A stretch of 64,000 bases of DNA from Lumbricus rubellus (GCA_945859605.1 OX243814.1:29650286-29714285); one strand, 5' to 3'; shown: positions 11,716-24,245, counted from the stretch's first letter. Numbers and translations are program-made. Notes: generated by a model from the sequence alone, not told the origin.

Positions 11716-12354
11716 TCGTATATATGATTATACACCAGGAAGTACAAATTTGCATTTCTAATAGATGTCTATATGCAACATATACAGGTCTTGCGATTCT
11801 TCTGTTGCGATCCATTCTGAAAACAAACAATCCTGAACACGAATAAAAGAGTAGTTTAGGGTCGAAGACATGCTAACGAAAGCTCTAGAATTTTGCAAAC
11901 TAAACTGCGCAGGATCGTGAGATATAATTAATTTCAAAAATTTATTACGCAGCGTCCCACGAAAGCCTCTGAGAATAATTTCGAATGCGTATGTCCCGAT
12001 CAGCAGCTATAATCACCAGTGGGGATAGGTTAGAAATCCGTAACGAAATGAAGAGAAAGTCTCGGTAATAAACAGATGTATGAATTAATGCATCACGGTG
12101 CACCGGTTATAAAATTCATAAATGCATGCACGTTGTCATAACAATCATATACGATAAAGCTCATGCAATTCACCATGCAACAACTCATCCCAAAATTCTA
12201 ACGTGCAGTAAAAAAATTGCGTCTTTTGACAGATCACGCGATAACACAGACAAAGGCGAATGCATAATATCGTAGACATTGCATTATTCTTCCGCAATAA
12301 GATGAAATGACACACTGGAGATTAGAGAGACAGCGTAACGGCATCATCTGATTA

Positions 12355-12560
12355 AAGGCGGCGGCGGCGGCGGGCAAGAGTTAGGAGCATATACGATTAA
12401 ACAGCGTCGTCGACCTGATGGTAAAAGCTGGAAAAGCGGGAAAGAATTCTCCGTCGGTCGATTGGAAAAGAAGCGGAATGAAAACAGAGTGACGACGACG
12501 TTTGGTTGAAAGTGACTTGGGATGAGGAGGATTCTGGGAAGGATCCGTACTACACGGTTA
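12355..12560. other. GC-rich patch with GGC repeat
   Basis: A short GGC run at 12358-12374 begins a CpG-enriched block within AT-rich intron. No convincing exon or promoter element can be read from it. Confidence 0.3.
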
Positions 12561-12837
12561 GTTGATTAAAAGCGGTGGAAGAAAGACAGTACTGTCACCA
12601 TGGTCATATGAAGCCCACGTTGGACTTACATTCCCATATGGGACTTGCAGAGAGTCCACATGGGTCCCATTTAGATGAGCAGTTCTACTATGCGGTAGCA
12701 TAGTCAACATTCCTTAAACATGAGTTCATGACTTTGCACATGTATGAAAGCCAATTTGAGAAGAGATGGCTGGTTTTTTTGCGTTAGGATTAGCAAGACA
12801 CTCAATAAAATATATTGTTTTGCATGAATTGAGAGGA

Positions 12838-12940
12838 AATAATAGTAATAGAATTGAAATAATAGTAATAGAATTGAAAGAATAGCAACGAAATTGAAAG
12901 AAAAATAGAATCGAAAGAAGAATAGCAGTGGAATTGAAGC
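12838..12940 (+). repeat. Short degenerate tandem repeat (AATAGTAATAGAATTGAA type)
   Basis: About five imperfect 17-19-bp copies lie in a row. No coding potential beyond the repeat is seen. Confidence 0.7.
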
Positions 12941-14111
12941 GAATGAAGCAATTCAAATACTGATCAATGAATAACATTGAGAATTCAAAATTCACGAAGC
13001 ATGTCCTAAATAAGACTCAAATAAAAAAAGGTGTCTTATAGAAACAAGGAAACTAAGCATAGAATCAGTCACACACTATCAATAAATCTAGGCTGACAGT
13101 GTCAGGCTGGCATGCAACGGGTTAATGATGAGATAAATGCACCAAAATTCCAATCACTGTTTAATATTTTCAAAGTGCAACTTCTGCATAAGCAGGATTA
13201 ACCATAATATAATAAACATTATCAGCTTCATACACCAATATCATCAAATCATGCAATCCTGACCTAAAAATATATTTATATATTTAACATCTTTAAATTG
13301 CTGGCATACAACCATTTACCAAAACTAAAATATGTACCGGTACATGTATTGTTGTTATACACTATACACTGTACAGTATACATGCATACTAAGTTTGACA
13401 AGTTTGCTACATATATAATTATATATATATACATGTAAAATTGTACATGTATATATTATATAGCAATACAACCACATATTATATGGATATGGATATTAGA
13501 ACTCAAATATTAAATGTTAGGCACATTGGCATAAGGTACACTTATCTCACACACATCACTTGACAATGATATTATAGATGCAAGATGAAACAATGTATCC
13601 ATCTATCGTACATATTCTTAAAATACAACAAAGTCGTTCAATCAAAAAAAGACATGCTCACACGCACACAAACACCCACAAACATACATCCACAAACACA
13701 CACACAGCCACACACAGAAAGAGAGCCAATAGAACAGACAGTAAAAGATGTTCAAATGCCCAAGATGCACTTCACCAATGTTCCAACATTACGTCTAGAC
13801 GACTGCATTTCATCTGCCATGCGACATGCCACGACGTTGGAATTTTCGAAGGTAGATGATAAAACCATGCGGAAAAAACACAGCACTAGGAAAATCCCCA
13901 ACTGGTAATTAATCCGGCTAACAACCCTACCTACCTTGGCCTGTGTGTGTGAAAGCGGTCGCAGAAGAAGAAGTAGGCAGATAAATGAAAATTAAACAAT
14001 TAAACGGCGCACAACAAAGTTCTGTCATAGTTAAGTTCTTCAGTCGGACTTGTAAACCCACCGAAACCTTGACTGCATCCGAGCCCCATGATACATGAAT
14101 GAAATACATGA

Positions 14112-14306
14112 CTGCGGTGTACGGTGGAGCCGGAAGGTTCGAGGTTCGAATTCACCTCACTGCGTAAGGACCTTGGGCAAGTCCTTCACTCACAATTGCT
14201 CAGCGCTTCGGCGTGAAATTCCGATGCAGTGTCCGCTCTGCATTCGGGAGCGCCTCTGAGTAGAGAGAGCTTGAAGGGGCGCTATATCAAGTGCACATAC
14301 AAACAA
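14112..14306 (+). mobile_element. tRNA-derived SINE, subfamily A, 5' truncated
   Basis: The copy begins within the tRNA-like head, just before the GGAGCCGGAAGG block, keeps the B box (GGTTCGAATTC), the CORE-like middle and the full tail, and ends CACATACAAACA. The A box is missing. Confidence 0.9.
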
Positions 14307-14902
14307 ATCCTCGTAAAGAATCTGACTCAGAACTCATTTTATTCTGACCGAATTCTTCCACTCGTCATCTCATACCAAATCACAAATTCTAAACTGACTA
14401 GCCATGACCTTGCTCTAAACCAATCCTAAATTCATGCTGCCCCTAACCCTATGTCATAAAAACTGAAACAAATCCAGTGCTCATTCTGCTGATTGTCTTG
14501 ATCTTTTTGTTGCCAGGACTAGAATTGCTTTTGACCAACATCGGGCGTTTGCTGTGGTTGGTCCAGTGGTGTAGTCCTAAAAAATGAAGTGGGGAACGCT
14601 CTTTAATGAAGTGGGGGAACGCTCTTTATAATAATATTATTAGTAGTAGTATTATTATTAATATTCCATTATCCCTGGAAAAAAGTGGGGAACGGCGTTC
14701 CCCCCACTACACCACTGGGTTGGTCCCTCCATTTGGAATTACCTTAATCCATCACTTAGGGCTAAACTAATGAATCGTTTTTCCTCATGTGTCACTCACT
14801 CCTTAACCCTTTAACGACCAGCGTGTACTAAGTTGTAAGGGAAAACATAAATAGCTGGTCGTGAAAGGGTTAAAGGCATTTCTTTTCCCCTGGAGTTTTC
14901 GG

Positions 14903-14968
14903 TGCTGAGAGCACTTCTGAATAGTCAAAACTGCGAGAGGCGCTATATAAATTTATAGATACAAAACC
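14903..14968 (+). mobile_element. LINE/SINE 3' tail only copy
   Basis: GAGCACTTCTGAATAG and GAGGCGCTATATAAATT mark the common tail. It ends in a short ATAGATACA segment. No body is visible. Confidence 0.7.
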
Positions 14969-15837
14969 TTCATAATTATATATTACCCTAAAATCATTCT
15001 GACATGGCCTAGAAATTCATTTCCTTCTCGACTTACTTTCAATTTTAACCTTACTGTCCTTACAGCAAAATGCCACCAACGTTCAGCTCTTCCAGACCAA
15101 TAATTGTTAGGTGTCCTCTACAATACATCAAAACACACTTCCACTTACCTGCTCCTAAACAGAACCCTAGACGAACAAATTGACATCTCTTGTCTCAAGC
15201 AACGACCACCAATGACCGAACAACGACTAAATTGCGATGAAACTATCCACTTAATCGCGTGTAACGATTGTTTCATATGCTGAACTTGTTCAGCTCATCC
15301 TCTTAAAGCTTTATTAGCGCTCATTAATCTTGAGTTTACGTGGAAAAAGAATATTGATAACACAGTGTAATGCAACGTAATAGGCGCGAATTAGATGGCC
15401 CCTCAATCACCATGAAAAAACAACTCCGGTGAACCCGAACAGCTAGCTGGTCTTTTACATGAAGTGGCATTTGCAAACGAATATCTGCTAATGAAATCCT
15501 TCCAAGAATCCTCTCCAGGAATATGAGCTCAAAGCCTATAAATAACCTGATAATATTATATGCATGGCAGCGTACTGTACTTTTGTACAAACACAAGCAC
15601 GCAAACATACATGAATTCACACATCCTAAAACAACCAAACGAACAACGCAAACAGACAGACACACAAGCACAAATACATACCAGTACATGATTTGCGAAA
15701 GGAATTTCGAGTGGGATACCCATAATAAAATTTAAAAAATACAATCACTTTCCACACCCCAGATAAGATATATTTGTGTCTTGACTGAAAAGTCAAGTAA
15801 AGCCTGGCTCAGGTCCTGTAAACATACGACAGCTCTC

Positions 15838-15975
15838 TTAATAGTAATAATAATAATAATAATAACAATAATAATAATAATAACAACAATGACAATTTCT
15901 ATGGCACTGTAACAAAGCCATGCCGCTACAAGGGCGCCTCACATACTAAACTAAACAGCAGGATAGGCCTTGAGG
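15838..15975 (-). mobile_element. Second LINE/SINE tail family, copy 1
   Basis: On the minus strand the order is AAGGCCTATCC, TGAGGCGCCC, GTAGCGGCATGG, CAGTGCCATAGAAATTGTC and an ATT-rich end. The same order occurs at 46772-46875 and partly at 40400-40480, so this is a distinct dispersed family with a trinucleotide 3' end. Confidence 0.65.
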
Positions 15976-16460
15976 AAACAATGAGTCTTGAGCCTCGATT
16001 AAAGGTAAACCATGTAAATCTTAAGCAAAGATCACTTCAAAAACAGTTGGAAACTTAAAAATACAAAATACACTTCCATGTTAATCTAGACCAAAAGCGC
16101 AACACCAATGGGTTGGAAATGGTCTGAGTAGATGGGTTTCACTACGAAAAAAACCCACTTGATCTGCAGAGATGGGTCTGCCTGGTCAAAAACCATTATT
16201 TTGCAAAACATAAATACCATGTCTTTGACAAACTGAGCTCACCTCCTTACCCCAAAACCGACTGAAATGCAAACACATAAAAGATACACATGCATTGTTT
16301 CAGGAACTGAATTTTTTTCCTATTGACACCAAAAGATGTCGCACACAAACATACACCCATCTACACACACCCATCGACACACACCCACACCCACCCACCC
16401 ACACACACACGCATGCATGCCCTCGCATACATACAGATACACTCAACACATGAACAGTTT

Positions 16461-16680
16461 GTATGTTTGTATGTGCACTTGTTATAGCACCCCTTCAATC
16501 TCTCTCTACTCAGAGGCGCTCCCGAATGCAGAGCAAACACTGCATCGGAGTTTCACACCGAAGTGCTGAGCAATTGTGAGTGAAGGACTTGCCCAAGGTC
16601 CTTACGCAGCGAGGTGGATTCGAACTTCGAACCTTCTGGTTCCAAGGCAACGACGCCACCACTACACCACTGCGCCCCAC
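16461..16680 (-). mobile_element. tRNA-derived SINE, subfamily A (minus)
   Basis: A full-length inverted copy. On the minus strand it starts with GGGGCGCAGTGGTGTAGTGG and ends with the CACATACAAACATAC segment. The tail hairpin and B box are both recognisable. Confidence 0.93.
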
Positions 16681-16807
16681 CGACATCCTACATCAGTCAG
16701 TGAGTAATGCAGCTTTAGTCTAAAAAGACAATTCACGAACTTCTAAAAAACATAATATGTAGATGCTGTTGTCTCTTAAAATCAACGCGAAGCCCAACTG
16801 GCATTAA

Positions 16808-19617
16808 TGGGTCATTCCATGTCAAATCAACCAATGGTCCCCACCACACCATCTCAGAATTTGATGATATTTTGCCAGTTTGTAAACCAACATATCTTAG
16901 GAAGCTATGCAAAATATTAGCTCAAAATGTTGCACGGTCTTCGAGATATGACCATTTTTATAGTGGGGGGGTAGCGACAGCTCGCGAACGACTTAATTCT
17001 GAGGCGTTTTTGATCACTAATATCTCAGGAAGTATTATAGATACTTCTATAAAATTTTCACAGCATTTGTAGTCTTATGAGTAGACTCTGACCATTGTAA
17101 AATTTTACAGTTTCAACCATTACTTGTGAGCCCAGCTCAGTCTGAAAATGGCATTTTGTTAACTTCGACAGAATGAAAACTGATTTTTGAACAACCATTA
17201 CTCTGTTAGTATTAAATATAAAGTCCCAGAACTTTTTGGGTTTGTAATAGACCTTGTGATCAATGATCTGGCAAATTCTGAGGTATTTTAAATGCTAACT
17301 TGATGTGTTAGACCTACTTGAAAACTGCACAAAGTGAAAAGTAGGTCATCTGCCGATTGCAATATGGCCATGTGGGATAGGTAGCACAGTTATGTGCTAT
17401 ACACCATTAAAAAGGGCTTGAAAAGTACTTTCATAGGATACAAATTTCATTTTGCTTCCGTGATGCCGGCTGTTTTGAAATTCCAGTTGAAAAACGAGGT
17501 TTTTTTACATTCGGGAGAAAACGGCATGATCTGCAAAGTTTGGGATGTCATATCTAGGTCAGGAAATGAACCAGAGGACTTGTATTTCTTTCATGTAATG
17601 AGTTTGTTGTACTCTTTTCAAATATACAAAAATATTGGTTGTATTGTTAGTTGTTTTTAATGTATGAATGGGTAAATATTGCACAAATGCCAATTTTTAT
17701 CTATTCGGACATGTATAATTGCATGTTTATCTCAGATATATGTTCTTATATGGCCATGTGGGATACGTAGCACAGTTATGTGCTGCACACCATTGAAAAG
17801 GGCTTGAAAAGTACTTTCAAAAGATGCTAATATCATTTTGCTTCCATGATGCCTTCCATTACAAAATTCCAGTTGAAAAACGAGTTTTCTTACATTCGGG
17901 AATAAATCGCGATTAAACAACATGATCTGCAAAGTTTGGACTGCTGTAGATAGGCCAGTAAATGAACCAGAGGACTCTTATATTTTTCATGTGATCAGTT
18001 TGCTGTACTCTTTTCAAATATGTGAGAATCTTGGTGGTATCATTGGTGATTTTTAATTTAAAAATTTGTAAATACTGCACAAACGCCAATTTACATCAAT
18101 TCGACATAATATGATTATCTCAGAATGGATAAAAACACGTTTCTCAACTCGAATTTTGTAATGGAAGGCATCACAGAAGCAAAATGATGTTTGTATCTTT
18201 TTGAAGTACTTTTCAAGCCCTTTTCAGTGGTGTGCAGCACATAACTGTGCTACCTATCCCACATGGCCATATAAGAACATATATCTCAGATATATATGCA
18301 ATTACGTCTGTCCAAATATATGTAAATTGGCGTTTGTGCAGTATTTACAAATTTTTAAATTAAAAATCACCAATGATACCACCAAGATTCTCACATATTT
18401 GAAAAGAGTACAGCAAACTGATCACATGAAAAATATAAGAGTCCTCTGGTTCATTTACTGGCCTATCTACAGCAGTCCAAACTTTGCAGATCATGTTGTT
18501 TAATCGCGATTTATTCCCGAATGTAAGAAAACTCGTTTTTCAACTGGAATTTTGTAATGGAAGGCATCATGGAAGCAAAATGATATTAGCATCTTTTGAA
18601 AGTACTTTTCAAGCCCTTTTCAATGGTGTGCAGCACATAACTGTGCTACGTATCCCACATGGCCATATAAGAACATATATCTAAAATAAACATGCAATTA
18701 TACATGTCCGAATAGATAAAAATTGGCATTTGTGCAATATTTACCCATTCATACATTAAAAACAACTAACAATACAACCAATATTTTTGTATATTTGAAA
18801 AGAGTGCAACAAACTCATTACATGAAAGAAATACAAGTCCTCTGGTTCATTTCCTGACCTAGATATGACATCCCAAACTTTGCAGATCATGCCGTTTTCT
18901 CCCGAATGTAAAAAAACCTCGTTTTTCAACTGGAATTTCAAAACAGCCGGCATCACGGAAGCAAAATGAAATTTGTATCCTATGAAAGTACTTTTCAAGC
19001 CCTTTTTAATGGTGTATAGCACATAACTGTGCTACCTATCCCACATGGCCATATTGCAATTGGCAGATGACCTACTTTTCACTTTGTGCAGTTTTCAAGT
19101 AGGTCTAACACATCAAGTTAGCATTTAAAATACCTCAGAATTTGCCAGATCATTCATCACAAGGCCTATTACAAACCCAAAAAGTTCTGAGACTTTATAT
19201 TTAATACTAACAGAGTAATGGTTGTTCAAAAATCAGTTTTCATTCTGTCGAAGTTAACAAAATGCCATTTTCAGACTGAGCTGGGCTCACAAGTAATGGT
19301 TGAAACTGTAAAATTTTACAATGGTCAGAGTCTACTCATAAGACTACAAATGCTGTGAAAATTTTATAGAAGTATCTATAATACTTCCTGAGATATTAGT
19401 GATCAAAAACGCCTCAGAATTAAGTCGTTCGCGAGCTGTCGCTACCCCCCCACTATAAAAATGGTCATATCTCGAAGACCGTGCAACATTTTGAGCTAAT
19501 ATTTTGCATAGCTTCCTAAGATATGTTGGTTTACAAACTGGCAAAATATCATCAAATTCTGAGATGGTGTGGTGGGGATGTTTCTGAATTTTGGTTGATT
19601 TGACATGGAATGACCCA
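16808..19617. mobile_element. 2.8-kb palindromic (foldback) DNA element with TTAA target duplication
   Basis: The element begins TGGGTCATTCCATGTCAAAT and ends with the inverse of the same sequence. TTAA lies immediately outside both ends (16804-16807 and 19618-19621). The two arms match as inverted repeats for about 1.3 kb each around a centre near 18208, with few differences and a 9-bp indel near the outer end. Each arm contains tandem blocks of about 385-398 bp bearing CCATGTGGGATA and GCACAGTTATGTGC; five such blocks are present in all, two in the left arm and three reversed on the right. TTAA targeting is known for piggyBac and Kolobok transposons. No transposase is encoded, so the copy must be non-autonomous. 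Matching open frames in the two arms are mirror copies and do not show coding function. Confidence 0.9.
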
Positions 19618-19621
19618 TTAA

Positions 19622-21172
19622 TGGAGCCTGGCACAAGAGCAACTCGGTGCATACTGCATAGCCCACCATCTCATAAATTCATTGTCAATTCACGTAGCGC
19701 AAGATGTAAGGCCAACTTGTTGCTGAAAGGCTTTCGTAGTGTTGACCTCCGCTGATAGATACAGCCTCAACTGAAACACCACTTAACATTATTAGTATGG
19801 CTGCACTCGTGTCATTGCGGAGAAGCCAAATTTTCCTTCATTAGACTTACAAAACAGTAATACCTGAAGACCTTGAAACGGTTCAGTCTAGCCAATCTGT
19901 ATTAAATGCTGAGTTATTCCTAGTTGTATTTGTCTTGAACTCATTACCTTAATATGGTGCCATATAAGTTGCTTAGATACTATTGCTGCTGCTGCCACTA
20001 CTGCCATCACTATGAACAAACTACTAGTGAACAACTAGCAACTTCTCTCTGCTAGACAGACACTTCAATTTCTTTAATTAAAAATTCAGAGAGATCACAC
20101 AGCGGATATTGTGAAAGCAGATGTGGTTTTGAAGTCACACGAGTTCGAATAGGATTCTGGGAGGAGGTTTCAAGCATGCATTATGCATCAGCATTAGCGC
20201 GAAGAATAGGTGACATAATAATTGGAGAATTGCTGATTTCCCAAATACAATGCGGCACACAATGGAAGAACTTCTCTTCTCTAATAATGTAATAAAAATA
20301 AAACTTGCCATACTGTTCTCACAAGAACACCGAACAAGACGAGCAAAGAAAGAAAACATCGAAAAAAATGGTTAACAGACTCTGAGAGACTTAAGCCATG
20401 GTACTCTGTTTAACAGCATACAAATTCCCCTTTTACGAAGGTAAATGGTCACGATATCTCCCATGAGCTCAGCAACTGGACCAATGTAACAGGATACTTG
20501 AGGACCACATTGAAAAGATCTTATAATGATTCAGAAAATTACTCTGTATGTTGACAAGTGTCATGCTGACTGACAAGACCAACATTCAAACTACAGTCCC
20601 ACGTTTTAGAGTAAATTTACACTCAATCAACCACCTTTCCATTTCTCTCAACAAAATCGCAGTTAACAAGAGCTGCTCCTTATTGCTCTAATCTTCCAGC
20701 TACTGATTTTGTTCTTTTCAATGTACCCACATACAACCCCTCAGACTTGAAACAGCGTTCTTGAAATTATCTGGTGCGCTGTGCTTCCTGTTTAAGTAAC
20801 CTTTAGATAGAAATTATCATGCTCTATGAAAGTGATTTTAGCAAAATAAAAATCTGTCGAAAATATTTCAGATTACATCACATTTATAATAACATTTCAT
20901 GTACACACATATGCTATTATATTTCAGAATGTTAATCAGAATGTGATTTTTGCAATGTAAACTGATTCACTTCAAAAGGAGATTTCAAAACATCAATGTT
21001 GACAAAATATCGATGCCAACGTTAAATAAAAATGTCAATATCGGCAAAAATAACAAAACCAACAACAGTTAATAATCATTATATATGAATAGCAGCTAAA
21101 TTAGAAAATAATACATACAAATAACAACAATTAAAAATAGTAAATTACAACATGTATTTCTGTTTCATTGTT
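19622..21172. other. Intronic DNA, nothing recognised
   Basis: This AT-rich stretch lies between two DNA elements. I see no exon matching the host gene, no repeat family seen elsewhere in the window and no RNA gene. Confidence 0.4.
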
Positions 21173-21180
21173 ATTAATGC

Positions 21181-22492
21181 CAGGGCCGTTTTAAGGAATT
21201 TTGGGGCCCTAGGCACAAACACTAATTCTAAACGTAAATATGAGTCTCATCTAGTTCCCCTCCTCTGAGGAGGAATCAAGGTTTCTGAGGGTCTGAGAAC
21301 GTGTATATGCCGGTCGATCGCTGAGACGCAAAGCGCTGAGTGGGGAGGGGTAAGGGGAGGAAATGTGCCCTCTCCACCGGAAAATTTTAAGTTTTTACAT
21401 TGCAATGGCAGCATTTTAAGCTGCCATTTGAACAAAATTTCTCAGCTATCGCAGTGTTGACCTGAATATTCTAAAACTTTTCTTACAATTATAATAATTT
21501 CTTTATCAGTTTCCACAATGTAATGGTAGCATTGTAAGCTGCGATCCCAACAAAATTACTATATTATTTCAGTGCTGACAAAGAGAGTGGTTGCAAAATT
21601 AATATCAATTAGTATAATTATTATTACAATAATAATTTCTGTGCGCATCAAGTTCTGCAACTCAGTTCTGCTGCTTCTGGACCATTACAGTATAATGTAT
21701 AACTGCAGACAAGTGTATAATCTATGCCCGACTTTCTTACACTGGAATTAGCTTATTCCCGTTGCTCAAGAAGGTCCTACTGTAACATTGCTGACCAGGA
21801 CACAGTTATCAGAATAGTTACAAATGTTACACAAACCAAGGAAGAACTACCAAAATCGGGAAGCCATGTAGTAGACTAGGCCTACCTGGTAATGATGCTA
21901 TATCACCAAGTGATAGTTGTATAAGAAAATAGTCTTTGTACAAATATTAACAGTAAAATATACTCATTGTAATAGTATCACATATTGAATATATTAGTGG
22001 ATTTTATAGTTATAATCACATATAATCTAATATCACGGTAGGCCTATTAGAGCTCGGGTATAACACTTATGTAAACGCAGCTAAAAACTATTATTTGATC
22101 AAATGTCTGGGTAGTCACTTCTAGGTGGAGCTCCCCATGAAGATGCCTAGATTAAACACTGAACGACGTTAACGTAATCCGATTTCCGCCGCAATCTTTC
22201 AGTCTCAGATATAGAGTATTGCAATCATGCCTTCTATGTGCAATTGTGCATGTATGCCATTTGTTACATATTTTGTTAATAATAATTATAGTATACTGCT
22301 GACACAGCTAGCATAGCAATATTTGTACTAAAAGTGTAATATAAATGTTAGTTTAACATACACCAAAGTTCGTATAACATGTTACTCATTTGTTATGTGA
22401 TGTAGTCTATTATTTTGGGTCGCCGCGGGGCCCCCCTGTTGCGCGGGGCCCTAGGCACGTGCCTCGCGTGCCTAGGCGTTAAAACGGCTCTG
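21181..22492 (+). mobile_element. Non-autonomous hAT element, copy 1
   Basis: The ends are CAGGGCCGTTTTAA and TTAAAACGGCTCTG, which are imperfect inverted repeats starting CAG as in hAT transposons. A perfect 8-bp target duplication ATTAATGC flanks it (21173-21180 and 22493-22500). Sub-terminal GGGGCCCTAGGCAC motifs occur at both ends. No transposase frame is seen in the 1312 bp. A related copy lies at 50663-51891 in the same orientation. Confidence 0.92.
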
Positions 22493-22629
22493 ATTAATGC
22501 ATTAACATAAATGCCGTTAGACATCAAAATGCGCAAGTATCCAAAGCCGATTTTAAGTAACAACAAGACACTGGAAGAAACATGATGGCAGCCAGATAGC
22601 AGATCGTTGCACCAGGATAGATACAAGTC

Positions 22630-22682
22630 AACAATACAATACAATACAATGCAATACAACACAATCCAATACAATACAATAC
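22630..22682. repeat. ACAAT pentanucleotide repeat abutting a splice donor
   Basis: Ten units of ACAAT type, some mutated, reach the donor of the exon at 22683-22861. On the minus strand the donor GTATTG is itself the first TATTG unit of the array. Confidence 0.9.
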
Positions 22683-22861
22683 CAACCATTTTCTGGCAGG
22701 CATCGTTGAGCGTCCGATGTAGGAACGTGTCTCCGTCCTTGTACCACGGTGGACACGGTGGCTTCCTTGGATCCTTGGAGTCGCAGATGACCTCTTCCGC
22801 AGCTGTTGTTCGGTCTCTCGAAATCTCCAGAGTGATGCTGTAGTAGTCGGGAATCGGATTC
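22683..22861 (-). CDS. Exon (third seen) of the extracellular-type protein
   Basis: A 179-nt exon after the acceptor TTGTCTTGTAG. It enters in phase 2 and completes the arginine codon begun by the previous exon. It encodes about 60 residues rich in Pro, Asp and Cys (VIC, KPPCPPW, DAC). I place its end at TTG|GTATTG, which gives phase 1 as the next exon requires. The alternative ATG|GTTGGT would give phase 0 and break the join. The domain is not recognised. Confidence 0.75.
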
Positions 22862-23570
22862 CTACAAGACAACAATCATACAGGTAACAATTATGAAGGG
22901 ATTTGAAGACTGCAGCAAATAAGAGGGGAAGATCTAACAGAGAATGGATCGATGACATCATGGACTTGTGTAAACAAGATCCACAGAGCTTAAGATTAGC
23001 AGGACAAGAGCGGGGACTTGGAAGAAAAGTGATAAACATTGCATAGGACACCTACGGGCATTTGGTCCATGGATCCTGATGATGATGATGATGATGATGA
23101 TGATAATGACGATGATAATGACGACGACGATGATGATAATGACGATGATGATAATAATGACGATGATGATGATGATGATAATAATGACGATGATAATGAC
23201 GACGATGATAATGACGATGATAATGACGATGATAATGACGACGATGATAATGACGATGATAATGACGACGATGATAATGACGATGATAATGACGACGACG
23301 ATGATGATAATGACGATGATGATAATGACGATGATAATGATGATGATGATGATGATGATGATAACGACGATGATAATGACGACGATGATAATGACGATGA
23401 TAATGACGACGACGATGATGATAATGACGACGACGATGATGATAATGACGATGATGATAATGACGATGATGATAGTGATGAAGATGATGATATGTCTGCT
23501 GAGAAACTGCCGAGTTAACAATTACGATCAGTTTAGAAGAGCTTATTTAAAAAAACTGAATCCCAATGAC
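22862..23570 (-). other. 0.7-kb intron dominated by a trinucleotide repeat
   Basis: This is a short intron between two well-supported exons. More than half of it is the GAT/GAC array at 23077-23488. Confidence 0.7.
23077..23488 (+). repeat. GAT/GAC/AAT trinucleotide array inside the intron
   Basis: About 137 trinucleotides of GAT, GAC and AAT in higher-order blocks such as AATGACGATGAT. The poly-Asp, poly-Met and poly-Ile frames it creates are artefacts. It starts about 80 bp beyond the splice donor at 23570. Confidence 0.95.
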
Positions 23571-23847
23571 CTGCAGTAATTTTTGACGACGTTCTGAAAC
23601 TTCAGCTTGTCCTCGCTGTTATTCGGGTAGTTGAGCATGTACTTATTATCGCTTTCGTGTACGACATCCTCGTACTTTGGGATCAAGTGGATGTTCAGGA
23701 TGCCTATGTTCACCCTCAGACCGGACTCACGGTCCCAGATGAAGTCCGACGCCTGGGCCGTATCCGTCACGTAGTAGATGGTCTCCAGTTTGCTGATGCT
23801 GTGCAGATCCTCAAGAAAGATGTTCGGTGATGCTTCGACCTTCATTT
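23571..23847 (-). CDS. Exon (second seen) of the extracellular-type protein
   Basis: A 277-nt exon after the acceptor TCGTGTAG. It enters in phase 1 and leaves in phase 2 at TGCAG|GTCATT. It encodes about 92 residues of mixed alpha/beta character with an N-N-S glycosylation motif and one cysteine near the end (NYC). Base composition and codon use are clearly protein-coding compared with the flanks. Both phases match the neighbouring exons. I do not recognise the fold. Confidence 0.78.
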
Positions 23848-23949
23848 CTACACGAACAGACAAACACAGCAACTGCCCCATGATAGCATTGCACAAAACA
23901 ACAGTAAAAATAAACACTTGTGAATAAAATATTAATCACAATACCCAAA

Positions 23950-24245
23950 AATATATACAATCAATCAATCAATCACAGAGATTTGTATAGTGCCCCTTCA
24001 AAATCTCTACTCGGAGGCGCTCCCAACCCAATTGCTGTTGTTGTTTTTTGCACATTCCACTCTGTTTATATAATCGTGAACAACTAAGTAGAGTACAGTG
24101 CAATAGGAGCCAGCAAAAGATAATAGCCCAGGTCTGGTTGAAAAGAAAAGTCTTGAGAAGATGATAGAAAGAGAGAGCAGAGTCATGGGAAGCAAACGAA
24201 AAGCCGCAGGGAGACCATTCCAGATAGCACCATAAGTGAACTACC
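23950..24245 (-). mobile_element. LINE 3' end with decayed C-terminal coding region
   Basis: The minus strand keeps a frameshifted remnant reading WNGLP-like residues, then LSFYHLLKTFLFN, which matches the closing segment of L2/CR1-type LINE proteins. It is followed by the common tail (GGGAGCGCCTCCGAGTAG to GAAGGGGCACTATACAAAT) and GATT repeats. The copy is heavily 5' truncated. Confidence 0.75.

Larger units (their letters stand above)
3037..22682 (-). other. 19.6-kb intron packed with repeats
   Basis: The flanking exons join directly in phase 1, with the codon split as G|AC, so no further exon is required here. The intron holds two minisatellites, long CATA microsatellites, three SINE A or B copies, the palindromic TTAA element and a hAT element, all listed separately. 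Stretches with nothing recognised are 3240-4200, 6740-8430, 8790-9520, 11720-14100 (apart from the patches listed), 14970-15830 and 19625-21170. Confidence 0.55.

Noticed and set aside
17394..19022. An 88-codon frame conserved in two copies
   Set aside because: The copies are the two arms of one palindrome, so similarity follows from the DNA and not from protein selection.
22958..23579. Asp/Asn-rich, Met/Thr-rich and Ile/Val-rich open frames up to 187 codons
   Set aside because: They are produced by the GAT/GAC array in an intron; the flanking exons splice around it in phase.
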